Shown piece after piece: positions 7,238 through 15,715 of a stretch of DNA of 64,000 nt. Source of the stretch: Dryocola sp036489025 (lineage in GTDB: Bacteria > Pseudomonadota > Gammaproteobacteria > Enterobacterales > Enterobacteriaceae); NCBI GenBank assembly GCA_036489025.1, contig DASXGN010000028.1:468816-532815 (forward strand). Reading direction: 5' to 3'. Both the position numbers and the translations under genes were made by a program. Under the pieces are notes generated by a model. It was not told where the DNA came from. It searched no databases and was given only the letters and a program-made list of their open reading frames with translations. How positions within the stretch are numbered: the stretch's first letter is position 1; the number at the start of each line of letters is the position of its first letter.

Positions 7238-8626
7238 ATGAACGCAATATCTCATTCTACAAGCTATAAACTGTCGCTCATCGCGTCGATAGCCGGACTG
7301 CTGTACGGCTTTGACTCGGCGGTGGTATCAGGGGCGATAGCGCATATTTCTAAATATTTTGCCCTCGACGCAATGGGCACCGGCTGGGCGGTTTCCTCGG
7401 TTGTTCTAGGGTTTATGATAGGTGCTTTTAGCGGCCAGTTTATTAATAACGCGCTGGGACGGAAAAAGACCCTAATCATTACCGGATTTTTAGTGTTCAT
7501 TGCGGGTATTTTTACCGCCTTCCCGTATGACTTCACGATGTTTATTCTGTTCAGAATTGTTGGCGGCATCGGCGTGGGCCTGGGTTCGGCAACCGCACCT
7601 GTTTATATCGGTGAAATATCGGCACAAAAAATTCGCGGTAAAACTTTGGGTTTTTATCAGATGATGATCGCCCTGGGTATTCTTGCCGTTTATCTGGTCA
7701 ATGCGCTGGTTGCCATGTGGATTACCGATGCGGACTGGGGAACAAATTACTCCTGGCGCTATATGCTGGGGGCAATGTCAATTCCCGGCTGTCTTTTTAT
7801 GATCCTCGCCTGTTACCTGCCGGAATCACCCCGCTGGCTCATTAAAAAAAACCGGCTGGCGGAAGCCGAAGCGGTCATCACCCATATCAATGGCCAGGAC
7901 TTTGACAGTAAAACAACAATTGCTGAAATAAGAGAAACCTTCACCAAAAAAAATCATTCCTCTGGCAAGGAATCGATATTTTCAGGGCGATATCGCCGCG
8001 TCACCCTAATTATTCTGTCAATGGCGCTGCTGGCAAATCTTTGCGGTATTAATGCCGTGCTGTATTACGGGAACGTTCTATTCGAAAGTATCGGTATCGC
8101 CAGCGAGCAAACGGCCTATTACAAGCAGATTATTGTCGGCGTTGCTTTTTTCGCCGCGGCAGTGTGGGCGGTTTATAACGTAGAAAAATACGGCAGAAGA
8201 AAGCTGCTGATTATTGGCTCCTTCGTTTGCTTTGTGACAATCACCTGGCTGGGGATATTAATCCTGATGGGCGTGGCCAACCTGTTCATGCTGGCGCTGA
8301 TGATCGTTTATATTCTTTTCTTTGGCGGTACCGTCGGCCCGATTCTGTGGATAATCATCCCCGAGCTGGCGCCAAACATCATTCGCGACAGGCTCATGTC
8401 CTGGGCCACCTTCCTGATCTGGACGGGCAGCTTTATCGTTTCGCAAACCTTCCCTATGCTGACCAATAGCACCAGCCTGAATGAAATCTTCCACGGCAGC
8501 TTCCCGTTCTTTTTATACGGACTGTGCTGCCTGCTGTGGTTCCTGCTGAACGTCTTCTTTGTGACGGAAACGAAAAATAAATCGCTGGAACAAATCAGCG
8601 CCGAGATGTGCGAGCCCGCAAACTGA
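7238..8626 (+). CDS. MFS sugar porter (SP family), second of two
   Basis: A 462-residue 12-helix sugar porter, distinct in sequence from the one at 5268. It has GLLYGFDSAVVSGAI in helix 1, NALGRKK, PESPRWLIKKNR, LCGINAVLYYGNVLF in helix 7, EKYGRRKLL, and TETKNKSLEQI at the C-terminus. It is only 11 bases after the mutarotase gene, so the two are probably co-translated, as if this permease delivers the sugar the mutarotase handles. Two porters in one operon could mean two related substrates or import plus export of an intermediate. It ends the operon; a stem-loop follows at 8633-8670. Confidence 0.9.
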   Translation: MNAISHSTSYKLSLIASIAGLLYGFDSAVVSGAIAHISKYFALDAMGTGWAVSSVVLGFMIGAFSGQFINNALGRKKTLIITGFLVFIAGIFTAFPYDFTMFILFRIVGGIGVGLGSATAPVYIGEISAQKIRGKTLGFYQMMIALGILAVYLVNALVAMWITDADWGTNYSWRYMLGAMSIPGCLFMILACYLPESPRWLIKKNRLAEAEAVITHINGQDFDSKTTIAEIRETFTKKNHSSGKESIFSGRYRRVTLIILSMALLANLCGINAVLYYGNVLFESIGIASEQTAYYKQIIVGVAFFAAAVWAVYNVEKYGRRKLLIIGSFVCFVTITWLGILILMGVANLFMLALMIVYILFFGGTVGPILWIIIPELAPNIIRDRLMSWATFLIWTGSFIVSQTFPMLTNSTSLNEIFHGSFPFFLYGLCCLLWFLLNVFFVTETKNKSLEQISAEMCEPAN

Positions 8627-8632
8627 CAGGCC

Positions 8633-8670
8633 TCCGGCCGCCCCCCTGATCCAGCAGGAGGGCAGCCGGA
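8633..8670. terminator. stem-loop between convergent genes
   Basis: Outer stem TCCGGC (8633-8638) pairs with GCCGGA (8665-8670). Inner arms GCCCCCCTG (8640-8648) and CAGGAGGGC (8655-8663) pair with one mismatch. It occupies the 55-base gap between the permease stop and the end of the convergent methyltransferase gene. There is no long T-run, so termination strength is uncertain. Confidence 0.5.
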
Positions 8671-8681
8671 ACTTAAAAACG

Positions 8682-9794
8682 CTACCAGACTTTTTCAGCA
8701 ATCTGCGTAACCAGCCGCACCTTATCCCACTGCTGGGCTGGCGTCAGGCTGTTGCCCTCTTCCGTGGAGGCAAAGCCGCACTGCGGGCTGAGGCAGATCT
8801 GGCTGATATCCACAAACTTTGCCGCTTCCTGAATGCGCGCCTGAATCTGTTCAGGGTTTTCCAGCTCGCCGTTCTTGGTGGTGATCAGACCCAGCACGAC
8901 CTGCTGCTTGCCCGGACGAACAAAGCGCAGCGGTGCGAAATCGCCGGAACGATCGTTGTCGTATTCCAGGAAGAACGCATCGACGTTGACGCTGCCAAAC
9001 AGCACTTCTGCAACCGGCTCGTAGCCGCCTTCAGAAATCCAGGTTGAGCGAAAATTACCGCGGCAAACGTGCAGCCCAATGGTCAGATCGTGCGGCTTGC
9101 CTTCCAACGCTTTATTCAGCACGCGGGCGTAAATTTTTGCCAGCTCGTCGGGGTTGTCGCCGCGCTCGCGGATTTCTTTGCGCTGCGCGTCGGAGCACAA
9201 ATAAGCCCAGACGGTATCATCAAGCTGCAAATAGCGGCAGCCTGCGGCGTAGAAGGCCTGTATGGCGTCGCGCCAGGTCACGGCAAGATCGTCAAAATAG
9301 TCGTTCAGATCGGGATAAACGCCGCTGTCGATGGCGTGACGTCCGCCGCGAAAATGCAGCACGCTCGGGCTTGGAATGGTCATTTTCGGCACCGCGTTTC
9401 CGCTGATACTTTTCAGATAGCGGAAATCTTCCAGCATGGGATGATCGCCAAAGGCGACCTTGCCGACCACGCGTATACCGTGGGTTTTCGTTTGCACGCC
9501 GTTGAACTGGATGCCCTGTTCGGACTCGTAACGTTCGACGCCCTGTAAGCCATCGAAAAAGTCGAAGTGCCACCACGCGCGGCGGAACTCGCCGTCGGTG
9601 ACAACGTGCAGCCCGCAGGCGCACTGCTGCTCGACCGAGTCGCGAATGGCTTCGTCCTCAACGTTGCGCAGCTGGGCGTAGGTGATTTCACCGGCGGCAA
9701 ACTGAAGGCGCGCTTTTTTAATGGCGTCCGGGCGCAGAAAGCTCCCGACAATATCGGCGCGGAACGGGGCGTGAGGCTGTGTGCTGTGCGGCAT
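8682..9794 (-). CDS. MetE C-terminal-like cobalamin-independent methyltransferase (YxjG type)
   Basis: A 370-residue single-barrel protein matching the catalytic half of cobalamin-independent methionine synthase, as in YxjG/YxjH-type proteins, without the N-terminal MetE barrel. The start ATG 9794 has CAGGAGAAAG just upstream. The N-terminus FRADIVGSFLRP is typical, and candidate zinc ligands lie in GLHVCRGN and CLSPQCGFAS, with LQLDDTVWAY in between. These proteins transfer a methyl group to homocysteine or a related thiol; the methyl donor in the short form is not well defined. A tandem MetJ-box-like element upstream (9859-9874) supports membership in the methionine regulon. It is a single-gene unit convergent with the catabolic operon. 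Confidence 0.85.
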   Translation of the reverse strand: MPHSTQPHAPFRADIVGSFLRPDAIKKARLQFAAGEITYAQLRNVEDEAIRDSVEQQCACGLHVVTDGEFRRAWWHFDFFDGLQGVERYESEQGIQFNGVQTKTHGIRVVGKVAFGDHPMLEDFRYLKSISGNAVPKMTIPSPSVLHFRGGRHAIDSGVYPDLNDYFDDLAVTWRDAIQAFYAAGCRYLQLDDTVWAYLCSDAQRKEIRERGDNPDELAKIYARVLNKALEGKPHDLTIGLHVCRGNFRSTWISEGGYEPVAEVLFGSVNVDAFFLEYDNDRSGDFAPLRFVRPGKQQVVLGLITTKNGELENPEQIQARIQEAAKFVDISQICLSPQCGFASTEEGNSLTPAQQWDKVRLVTQIAEKVW

Positions 9795-9858
9795 GGACTT
9801 TCTCCTGATAACCCGGCTAAGTCGTTTAGCCGGGTGATAGTTCATTACTTAAGATTAC

Positions 9859-9874
9859 AGCCATCTGGACGGCT
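9859..9874 (-). promoter_or_regulatory. putative MetJ operator (two adjacent met boxes)
   Basis: AGCCATCTGGACGGCT matches two tandem copies of the met-box consensus AGACGTCT at 12 of 16 positions. MetJ binds at least two adjacent boxes with S-adenosylmethionine as corepressor. It lies 65 bases upstream of the methyltransferase start, in the 242-base gap shared with yneE. Repression of the methyltransferase by MetJ is inferred. Confidence 0.6.
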
Positions 9875-10036
9875 ATTTGTGTCACCGAGCATCGCACGTC
9901 ACCCCGCGGCGGGCAAACGAGGAAATTTCACCTGCGGTGAAAATAATTCACGTTGTTAACATCATGTAAATTTAAATATTGATCTGCGTCACACTCTGCC
10001 GTTAAATATGGCGTCCCCGCTTTGAGTCGTCTTCCT

Positions 10037-10954
10037 ATGATTGTTCGTCCGCATAAACACTGGTTCACCCGCCTGTTCGTCTGGCACGGTTCCGTTCTGG
10101 AAAAAATCTATTCCCGCCTGCTGCTTAACCTCGCGCTGTCGATCGGCGTGATTTTCTTTCTGCCGTGGTACGAAGCGCTCGGCATTAAGCTGACTATCGC
10201 CCCGTTCAGCATTCTGGGCGTAGCGATTGCCATCTTCCTCGGCTTTCGCAACAGCGCGTGCTACGCGCGGTTCAACGAGGCGCGACTGCTCTGGGGGCAG
10301 CTGGCGATCGCCTCCCGCTCGCTGCTGCGCGAAGTGAAAAGCCTGCCCACGGCGAAGAGCGAAGAAATTAGCTATTTCGTGAATCTTCAGGGGGCGTTTT
10401 GCAACTGCCTGCGCCTGACGCTGCGTAAAAAACCGGTGGCGGAAGCGCTGCGTCCGTGGCTGCGTGAGGACGAGCTGGCGTGGGTGGCGGCAAGCCATGC
10501 ACCGTGCAACCGTATTCTGCTCCTGATGGGCAACTGGCTGTCCCGTCAGCGCGTCAACGGCACGATCTCGGACGTGCTGTGGCGCAGCCTGGATAACCAT
10601 CTCAACGAGCTTTCCGCCGTCGCCGGAGGCTGCGAGCGCATCACCAGCACCCCGCTGCCGTTTGCCTATACGCTGATCCTGCACCGCACGGTTTATCTGT
10701 TCTGCATCATGCTGCCGTTTGCGCTGGTCACAGACCTGCATTACATGACGCCGTTCCTGTCGGTCTTTATCTCCTACACCTTTATCTCGCTGGACTGTCT
10801 GGCCGAAGAGCTGGAAGACCCGTTCGGCAACGAAGACAACGACCTGGCGCTGGACGCCATCTGCAACACCATCGAACGCGACCTGCGTGATATGAACGGT
10901 GAGTCAGAGCTGCCGGAAAAGATGAAGCCGAACCGACATTATCAGCTGAGCTAG
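10037..10954 (+). CDS. yneE: bestrophin-family ion channel YneE
   Basis: A 305-residue inner-membrane protein of the bestrophin/UPF0187 family. ATG 10037 (MIVRPHKHW) is preferred over a TTG 15 bases upstream because it gives the usual YneE N-terminus and length. Hallmarks include FLGFRNSACYARFNEARLLWG (N-terminal helix pair), LHYMTPFLSVFISYTFISLDCLAEELEDPFG and the NDLALDAICNTIERDL tail. A close Klebsiella homologue forms a pentameric cation-selective channel of known structure. The physiological role in enterics is not settled. The gene stands alone between the methyltransferase (divergent) and the marR operon. Confidence 0.88.
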   Translation: MIVRPHKHWFTRLFVWHGSVLEKIYSRLLLNLALSIGVIFFLPWYEALGIKLTIAPFSILGVAIAIFLGFRNSACYARFNEARLLWGQLAIASRSLLREVKSLPTAKSEEISYFVNLQGAFCNCLRLTLRKKPVAEALRPWLREDELAWVAASHAPCNRILLLMGNWLSRQRVNGTISDVLWRSLDNHLNELSAVAGGCERITSTPLPFAYTLILHRTVYLFCIMLPFALVTDLHYMTPFLSVFISYTFISLDCLAEELEDPFGNEDNDLALDAICNTIERDLRDMNGESELPEKMKPNRHYQLS

Positions 10955-11045
10955 CCTGCGAATTACATCTTCCAGGGGAAGAGAATAAACCTCTCCCCCA
11001 CCACATCCCTTCAGCCTGCACCTAACATTCATTTTACATATTCAC

Positions 11046-11092
11046 TTGAATTAGACGTACCCACCGCTTTAAACTAGTTAGACATCTAACTA
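11046..11092 (+). promoter_or_regulatory. MarR-operon promoter with palindromic operator
   Basis: Arms TAGTTAG (11075-11081) and CTAACTA (11086-11092) form a perfect inverted repeat around ACAT. A promoter with -35 TTGAAT (11046-11051) and -10 TAAACT (11070-11075), spacing 18, places the palindrome at the transcription start. This is the usual place for autorepression by a MarR dimer. The regulator begins at 11108. Confidence 0.7.
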
Positions 11093-11107
11093 ACTACCCT
11101 CGCCGCT

Positions 11108-11539
11108 GTGGATTACGAAAAGCTTACTTTCTCTCACCTGCTCCATCTCACCGCGCATAACTGGCGCTTAGCCATTAACCGCCGCATCAAGGATTTGGGT
11201 ATGAGCCAGGCCAGCTGGGTGGCCGTTGCGGCAATCGCCAGCAGCGATTTTCCGCTTTCGCAAAACGAACTTGCTCAGGAGCTGGGCGTAGAAGCCGCTA
11301 CGCTGGTGCCGTTGATCAACCGCCTCGTCGAGCAACATCTCGTTCAGCGGGTGCTGAAACCTGAAGATAAGCGCGTGCGTTTGCTGATCGCCACTGAGCA
11401 GGGCCAGGTCCTTTATCAAAAAGTGAAAGTCGTGGCTGAAGAACTGCGCCGGGAGGTGCTGGCCACCATCAGTGAAGAAGAACAGGCGATTACGCGTAAC
11501 GTGCTGCTGCGCCTGCTGAAAGCGACCGAGAATAAATAA
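11108..11539 (+). CDS. MarR-family transcriptional regulator
   Basis: A 143-residue winged-helix repressor starting at GTG 11108 (MDYEKLTFSHLLHLT). The DNA-binding region is LSQNELAQELGVEAATLVPLINRLVEQHLVQRVLKPEDKR, about residues 50-92: the recognition helix followed by the wing with the D-K-R signature of MarR/SlyA proteins. N- and C-terminal helices form the dimer interface. No clear ribosome site is visible, and the start is close to the predicted transcription start, so the leader is short. Its stop overlaps the ATG of the efflux permease by one base (TAATG), so it leads a four-gene operon and most likely represses it through the palindrome at 11075-11092, releasing on binding a toxic compound. 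Confidence 0.88.
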   Translation: MDYEKLTFSHLLHLTAHNWRLAINRRIKDLGMSQASWVAVAAIASSDFPLSQNELAQELGVEAATLVPLINRLVEQHLVQRVLKPEDKRVRLLIATEQGQVLYQKVKVVAEELRREVLATISEEEQAITRNVLLRLLKATENK

Positions 11540-13182
11540 TGCGACTTCCGAAAAGCGACCCTTATATTCCCAGGGAGTGGCAGCCGCATGAGAAGCCCGC
11601 GCTGCTTGGCTCCCCTTCCACACCGATTCACCCCACGCCGAAGCGCATCGCCTACGGGCTGGTCGGGCTGCTGGTCTGTCTGACCGGCGCGCTCGGCAAC
11701 GCATTGGTGACGGCGAACCTTAACAATTTACAGGGCACCTTTGCCGCCTGGTCAAACGAGATAGCCTGGCTGCCTGCGGTATACGTGATGACCAACGCGT
11801 CCATCAACCTGCTGCTGGTGAAGTTCCGCCAGCAGTACGGGCTGCGCGCGTTTACCGAGGGATTTCTCGTCCTTTACGTGCTGGTGACGTTCTTCCACCT
11901 GTTCGTCAACGATCTTAATTCGGCCATTATGGTTCGCGCCGCCCACGGCATGGTAAGCGCGGCGCTGAGTTCGCTGGGCATTTACTATCAGATTCAGGCG
12001 TGGCCCGCAAAACATCGCCTGAAGGCCCTGACGATTGGCATTACCGGCTCCGCGCTGGCGATACCGATGGCGCGATTGTTTTCCTCCGAGCTTTTGCAGC
12101 TTAACGAGTGGCGCGGGCTGTACTACTTTGAGCTTGGCCTGGCGCTGGTCTCCCTTGCCTGCGTGCTGGCGTTAAAGCTGCCGCCGAGCGATCGCAAAAA
12201 AGTCTTTGAGAAAAAAGATTTTCTCACCTTCATTCTGCTTGCGCCGGGCATTGCGCTGCTGTGCGGCGTGCTGTCCCTGGGGCGAATCGACTGGTGGTTT
12301 GAAGCGCCGTGGATTGGCTGGTCGCTTGCGGCTTCGCTGATGCTGATCGTCACCGCTATCGTCTTCGAGCACAACCGCAGCAATCCGCTGCTCAACACGC
12401 GCTGGCTGTCGAGCGGCAGCATCGTGCGGCTGGGCCTGATTATGGTGCTGATCCGCATCGTGCTGGCGGAGCAAAATACCGGCGTGATCGGCTATTTGCA
12501 GCTTATCGGCCTGCAAAACGAACAGATGACCAATCTCGCCTGGTCTATTCTGGCGGGCATCGCCTGCGGGATAGTTGCCAGCTGCCTGACGATTGACATC
12601 AAGAAGCTGGCGCGCCCGCTGGTTATCTCGCTGGTGCTGATGATCGTTGCCTCGCTGATGGACAGCCAGTCCAACAACCTCACCCGCCCGGCGCAGCTGA
12701 TGCTCAGCCAGTTCCTGCTCGGCTTTAGCAGCGCGTTCTTCCTGGCCCCGGCGATGCTGGCGGCTATCGGCGGCGTAATTGCCGAACCGCGTAACCTGGT
12801 CAGCTTCTCGGTGCTCTTCGGCATGAGTCAAAACCTCGGTGGCCTGCTGGGCTCGGCGATACTCGGCACCTTCCAGACCTGGCGGGAGAAGTTCCACTCC
12901 AGCCTGATTGCCGACCAGCTTACGCTGCTTAATCCCATGGTCAGCGAGCGCGTCAATCAGTATTCGCAGCTCTACAGCAGCCAGCTTGGCGACGGCACGC
13001 TGCTTAACGCCCAGGCCCTGTTGCAGCTGCAAACGCTCGCCACCAACGAAGCGAACGTGCTGGCCTATAACGATACCTATTTACTGACCGCTGCCATTGC
13101 GACCGCCACCCTGCTGTGGCTTTTCTGGCGTCTGCTGCGCGTCAAGCTGGCGGCGAGAAAACTGCAAAAATTAGCGGCCTGA
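11539..13182 (+). CDS. MFS multidrug efflux permease (DHA2/EmrB-like, 14 helices)
   Basis: A 547-residue permease with about 14 hydrophobic segments, as in EmrB. Helix 1 begins near residue 35 (RIAYGLVGLLVCLTGALGNALV). WSNEIAWLPAVYVMTNASINLLLV and FGMSQNLGGLLGSAILGTFQ are typical of the drug:H+ antiporter-2 family. The last 45 residues end in a basic cytoplasmic tail. It is followed at 54 bases by an HlyD-type adaptor and then by an outer-membrane factor, so it is the inner-membrane pump of a tripartite exporter. The gene order permease-adaptor-outer membrane factor is the reverse of emrAB. Export substrate is unknown; aromatic or fatty acids and drugs are typical for the family. Confidence 0.88.
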   Translation: MRLPKSDPYIPREWQPHEKPALLGSPSTPIHPTPKRIAYGLVGLLVCLTGALGNALVTANLNNLQGTFAAWSNEIAWLPAVYVMTNASINLLLVKFRQQYGLRAFTEGFLVLYVLVTFFHLFVNDLNSAIMVRAAHGMVSAALSSLGIYYQIQAWPAKHRLKALTIGITGSALAIPMARLFSSELLQLNEWRGLYYFELGLALVSLACVLALKLPPSDRKKVFEKKDFLTFILLAPGIALLCGVLSLGRIDWWFEAPWIGWSLAASLMLIVTAIVFEHNRSNPLLNTRWLSSGSIVRLGLIMVLIRIVLAEQNTGVIGYLQLIGLQNEQMTNLAWSILAGIACGIVASCLTIDIKKLARPLVISLVLMIVASLMDSQSNNLTRPAQLMLSQFLLGFSSAFFLAPAMLAAIGGVIAEPRNLVSFSVLFGMSQNLGGLLGSAILGTFQTWREKFHSSLIADQLTLLNPMVSERVNQYSQLYSSQLGDGTLLNAQALLQLQTLATNEANVLAYNDTYLLTAAIATATLLWLFWRLLRVKLAARKLQKLAA

Positions 13183-13236
13183 ACCGCAACACAAATCCCG
13201 AGATAAACATGAAAGAGCTGTCACCACGGAGCCGCA

Positions 13237-14316
13237 ATGAGTGAACAAGGAACGGCCCCGGCCCAGAGCCCGGAGCAAAAGAACCTGCGTATTGTGTCAA
13301 TTTTTAGCGCCGCCGCCATCGGCATCGTCGGCGTGCTGGTCATTCTGTATGCCTGGCAGCTGCCCCCCTTTACGCAGCACGTTGAATCCACGGAAAACGC
13401 CTACGTGCGCGGCATGACAACGTTTATTAGCCCCCAGGTCAACGGCTACATTACGGCGGTCAACGTGCAGGACTTTCAGTACGTGAAGGCCGGAGACGTG
13501 CTGATGACCATTGACGATCGTATCTATAAGCAGCGCGTTCATCAGGCGCAGGCGCAAATCGCCATGAAGGAAGCCGCGCTTGCCAATAATCAGCAGCAGC
13601 GCCGCAGCGCCGAGGCGGTGATTAAAAAGAATGAAGCCGCGTTGAAAAACGCCAGGGCACAGGGCAAAAAATCTCAGCTCGACCTGCACCGCGTGGAAGA
13701 TCTGGCTGCCGACGGTTCGCTTTCCGTACGCGAACGAGATGCCGCGCGCGCCAGCGCCGCCCAGGGTAACGCCGATATCGATCAGGCCGCCGCCCAGCTT
13801 GAAATGTCACGTCAGGATCTGCAAACCGTCATCGTCAATCGCGGCTCGCTTCAGGCCGATGTTGAAAACGCCAGGGCCGCGCTTGAGCTGGCGGATATTG
13901 ATCTGCAAAACACCAAAATTACCGCCCCGCGCGACGGGCAGCTTGGGCAGATTGCCGTTCGGCTTGGCGCCTACGTCAGCGCCGGTACTCGCCTGACTAC
14001 GGTCGTGCCGGAGGACAACTGGATCATCGCCAACGTCAAGGAAACCCAGCTGGCGGATATGCGCGTCGGCCAGGCCGTCACCTTCACCGTGGACGCGCTG
14101 GCCAACGAGAAATTCAGCGGCCGCGTGGAAAATATTTCTCCGGCGACCGGCGTTGAATTCAGCGCCATTTCCCCAGACAACGCCAGCGGCAACTTCGTCA
14201 AAATCGCCCAGCGAATCCCGGTGCGCATTGAGGTGCTGGGCGACGCGGACAAGCGTAAACGCCTGCGTCCGGGCATGTCGGTTCAGGTGCATATCGATAC
14301 GCGAGGGAAAGAGTAA
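13237..14316 (+). CDS. HlyD/EmrA-family periplasmic adaptor
   Basis: A 359-residue membrane fusion protein. One N-terminal membrane helix is at about residues 21-44 (IVSIFSAAAIGIVGVLVILYA), then a biotinyl-lipoyl half-motif (YVRGMTTFISPQVNGYITAVNV), a long coiled coil rich in Ala, Gln and Lys (about 100-200), the second lipoyl half (ITAPRDGQLGQIAVRLGAYVS) and a beta-barrel domain. It bridges the MFS pump and the outer-membrane factor. The stop shares a base with the next ATG (TAATG), implying coupled translation. The coiled coil is of ordinary EmrA length. Confidence 0.9.
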   Translation: MSEQGTAPAQSPEQKNLRIVSIFSAAAIGIVGVLVILYAWQLPPFTQHVESTENAYVRGMTTFISPQVNGYITAVNVQDFQYVKAGDVLMTIDDRIYKQRVHQAQAQIAMKEAALANNQQQRRSAEAVIKKNEAALKNARAQGKKSQLDLHRVEDLAADGSLSVRERDAARASAAQGNADIDQAAAQLEMSRQDLQTVIVNRGSLQADVENARAALELADIDLQNTKITAPRDGQLGQIAVRLGAYVSAGTRLTTVVPEDNWIIANVKETQLADMRVGQAVTFTVDALANEKFSGRVENISPATGVEFSAISPDNASGNFVKIAQRIPVRIEVLGDADKRKRLRPGMSVQVHIDTRGKE

Positions 14317-15695
14317 TGCGGCCGTTAAAACTTTCCTGGCTGGCCCTCGCGCTGCTGCTTGCAGGCTGTCATTCCCCGCAGGTTGAACAGGCTAAGCCGA
14401 CGCTCAGGATCCCGACTGAGTGGCGCGCACAAATCGGCCCGACGTCTGACGCGGAAGGTTTCTGGTGGCGGAATTTCCACGATTCGCAGCTCAACGGCTA
14501 TGTGGATGAGGCGCTGCGCTATAACACCGATGTGCTTACCGCCCGCGAGAGAGTCAACGAATACCAGGCCCGCGTTCAGGCGGCTACAGGGGCGCAGCTT
14601 CCGACGCTCGATGCAGGACTAAACGCCAGCCGCAGCCGTGCGCAGTCGGCGGCGACCGGGCTGCCGGTTCACAGCGAGCTGTACAAAGGCAGCCTGACGG
14701 CGAACTACAACGTCGATTTGTGGGGCCAGTACAGCAGCGCGACAAAAGCCGCGCAGGCAAGCCTCGAAGCGCAAAAAGCGGCGGCGGCGGCGGCAAATCT
14801 GACCGTTGCCTCTTCCGTCGCCGCAGGTTACATCACTTTACTGGCGCTGGACGATCGGCTCCAGGTCACCCGGGATACGCTTGCCGCGAGGGAAAACGCG
14901 TACAGGCTCGCAAAGCGCCAGTTCGAAACGGGCTACAGCTCGCGCCTGGAGCTGATGCAGGCAGACTCAGAATATCGCGCAACCCGGGCGCAAATCCCCG
15001 AGATGAAGCATCAGATAAGCCAGCAGGAGAACGCGCTAAGCGTGCTGATCGGCAGGAATCCCGGCGAGGTAAAACGCGGCGGTGAATTTGCTCAGCTTAC
15101 GCCGCTGAAGCTCCCTTCTCAGCTCCCGTCGACACTTCTGAACCGCAGGCCGGACATCGTCCAGGCCGAACGACAGCTGCTGGCGACGGACGAAACGCTC
15201 GCTTCTTCGCGCGCCCAGCTTCTGCCCGCCATCAATCTGGTCGCCTCCGGCAGCCTGCAGGACAGTACGCTTTCCCAGCTGGTCGATAACCCGCTGCGGC
15301 TGTGGAGCATCGGCGGGAGTATTCTTGCCCCGCTGCTGAACCGCGAGGCGCTTAACGCCCAGGTTGACGTCGCTATGTCGCAGCGCAACCAGGCGCTTTA
15401 CGCCTACGAAAGCACGGTGCGTAACGCTTTTAAAGAGGTGAACGACAGCATTGACGCCATCGAGCGGCTGCGGGAACAGCTCGTCGAACTCGAGGCGCAG
15501 GAGGAAGTGGCGAAAGAAACGCTGCGCATCGCCCAAAACCGCTACCGTAACGGCTACTCATCTTATCTCGATGAGCTGGACGCCCAGCGCACGCTGTTCT
15601 CCACCCAGCTCAGCGTCGTGCAGGTGAAAAACAATCTGCTGCTGGCGCAGGTCGATCTTTATCGTGCGCTGGGCGGAGGCTGGCAGGGTATTTAA
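14316..15695 (+). CDS. NodT-family outer-membrane efflux lipoprotein
   Basis: A 459-residue TolC-like outer-membrane factor. A lipoprotein signal ends in LLLAGC with Cys18 as the acylated residue. Two OEP repeats follow, with landmarks WWRNFHDSQLNGYVDEAL (about 50-67), ANYNVDLWGQY (about 129-139), LLNRRPDIVQAERQL (about 272-286) and a second helical hairpin to the C-terminus. Unlike emrAB systems, which borrow TolC, this operon supplies its own exit duct. The gene ends about 20 bases before the convergent SDR gene. Confidence 0.92.
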   Translation: MRPLKLSWLALALLLAGCHSPQVEQAKPTLRIPTEWRAQIGPTSDAEGFWWRNFHDSQLNGYVDEALRYNTDVLTARERVNEYQARVQAATGAQLPTLDAGLNASRSRAQSAATGLPVHSELYKGSLTANYNVDLWGQYSSATKAAQASLEAQKAAAAAANLTVASSVAAGYITLLALDDRLQVTRDTLAARENAYRLAKRQFETGYSSRLELMQADSEYRATRAQIPEMKHQISQQENALSVLIGRNPGEVKRGGEFAQLTPLKLPSQLPSTLLNRRPDIVQAERQLLATDETLASSRAQLLPAINLVASGSLQDSTLSQLVDNPLRLWSIGGSILAPLLNREALNAQVDVAMSQRNQALYAYESTVRNAFKEVNDSIDAIERLREQLVELEAQEEVAKETLRIAQNRYRNGYSSYLDELDAQRTLFSTQLSVVQVKNNLLLAQVDLYRALGGGWQGI

Positions 15696-15715
15696 TTTTA
15701 AGGCGGGTGATAAGG

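Noticed and set aside
12172..13032. 286-codon open frame opposite the MFS efflux gene
   Set aside because: Product is rich in Gln, His, Arg and Ala with no domain, antisense to a 14-helix permease.
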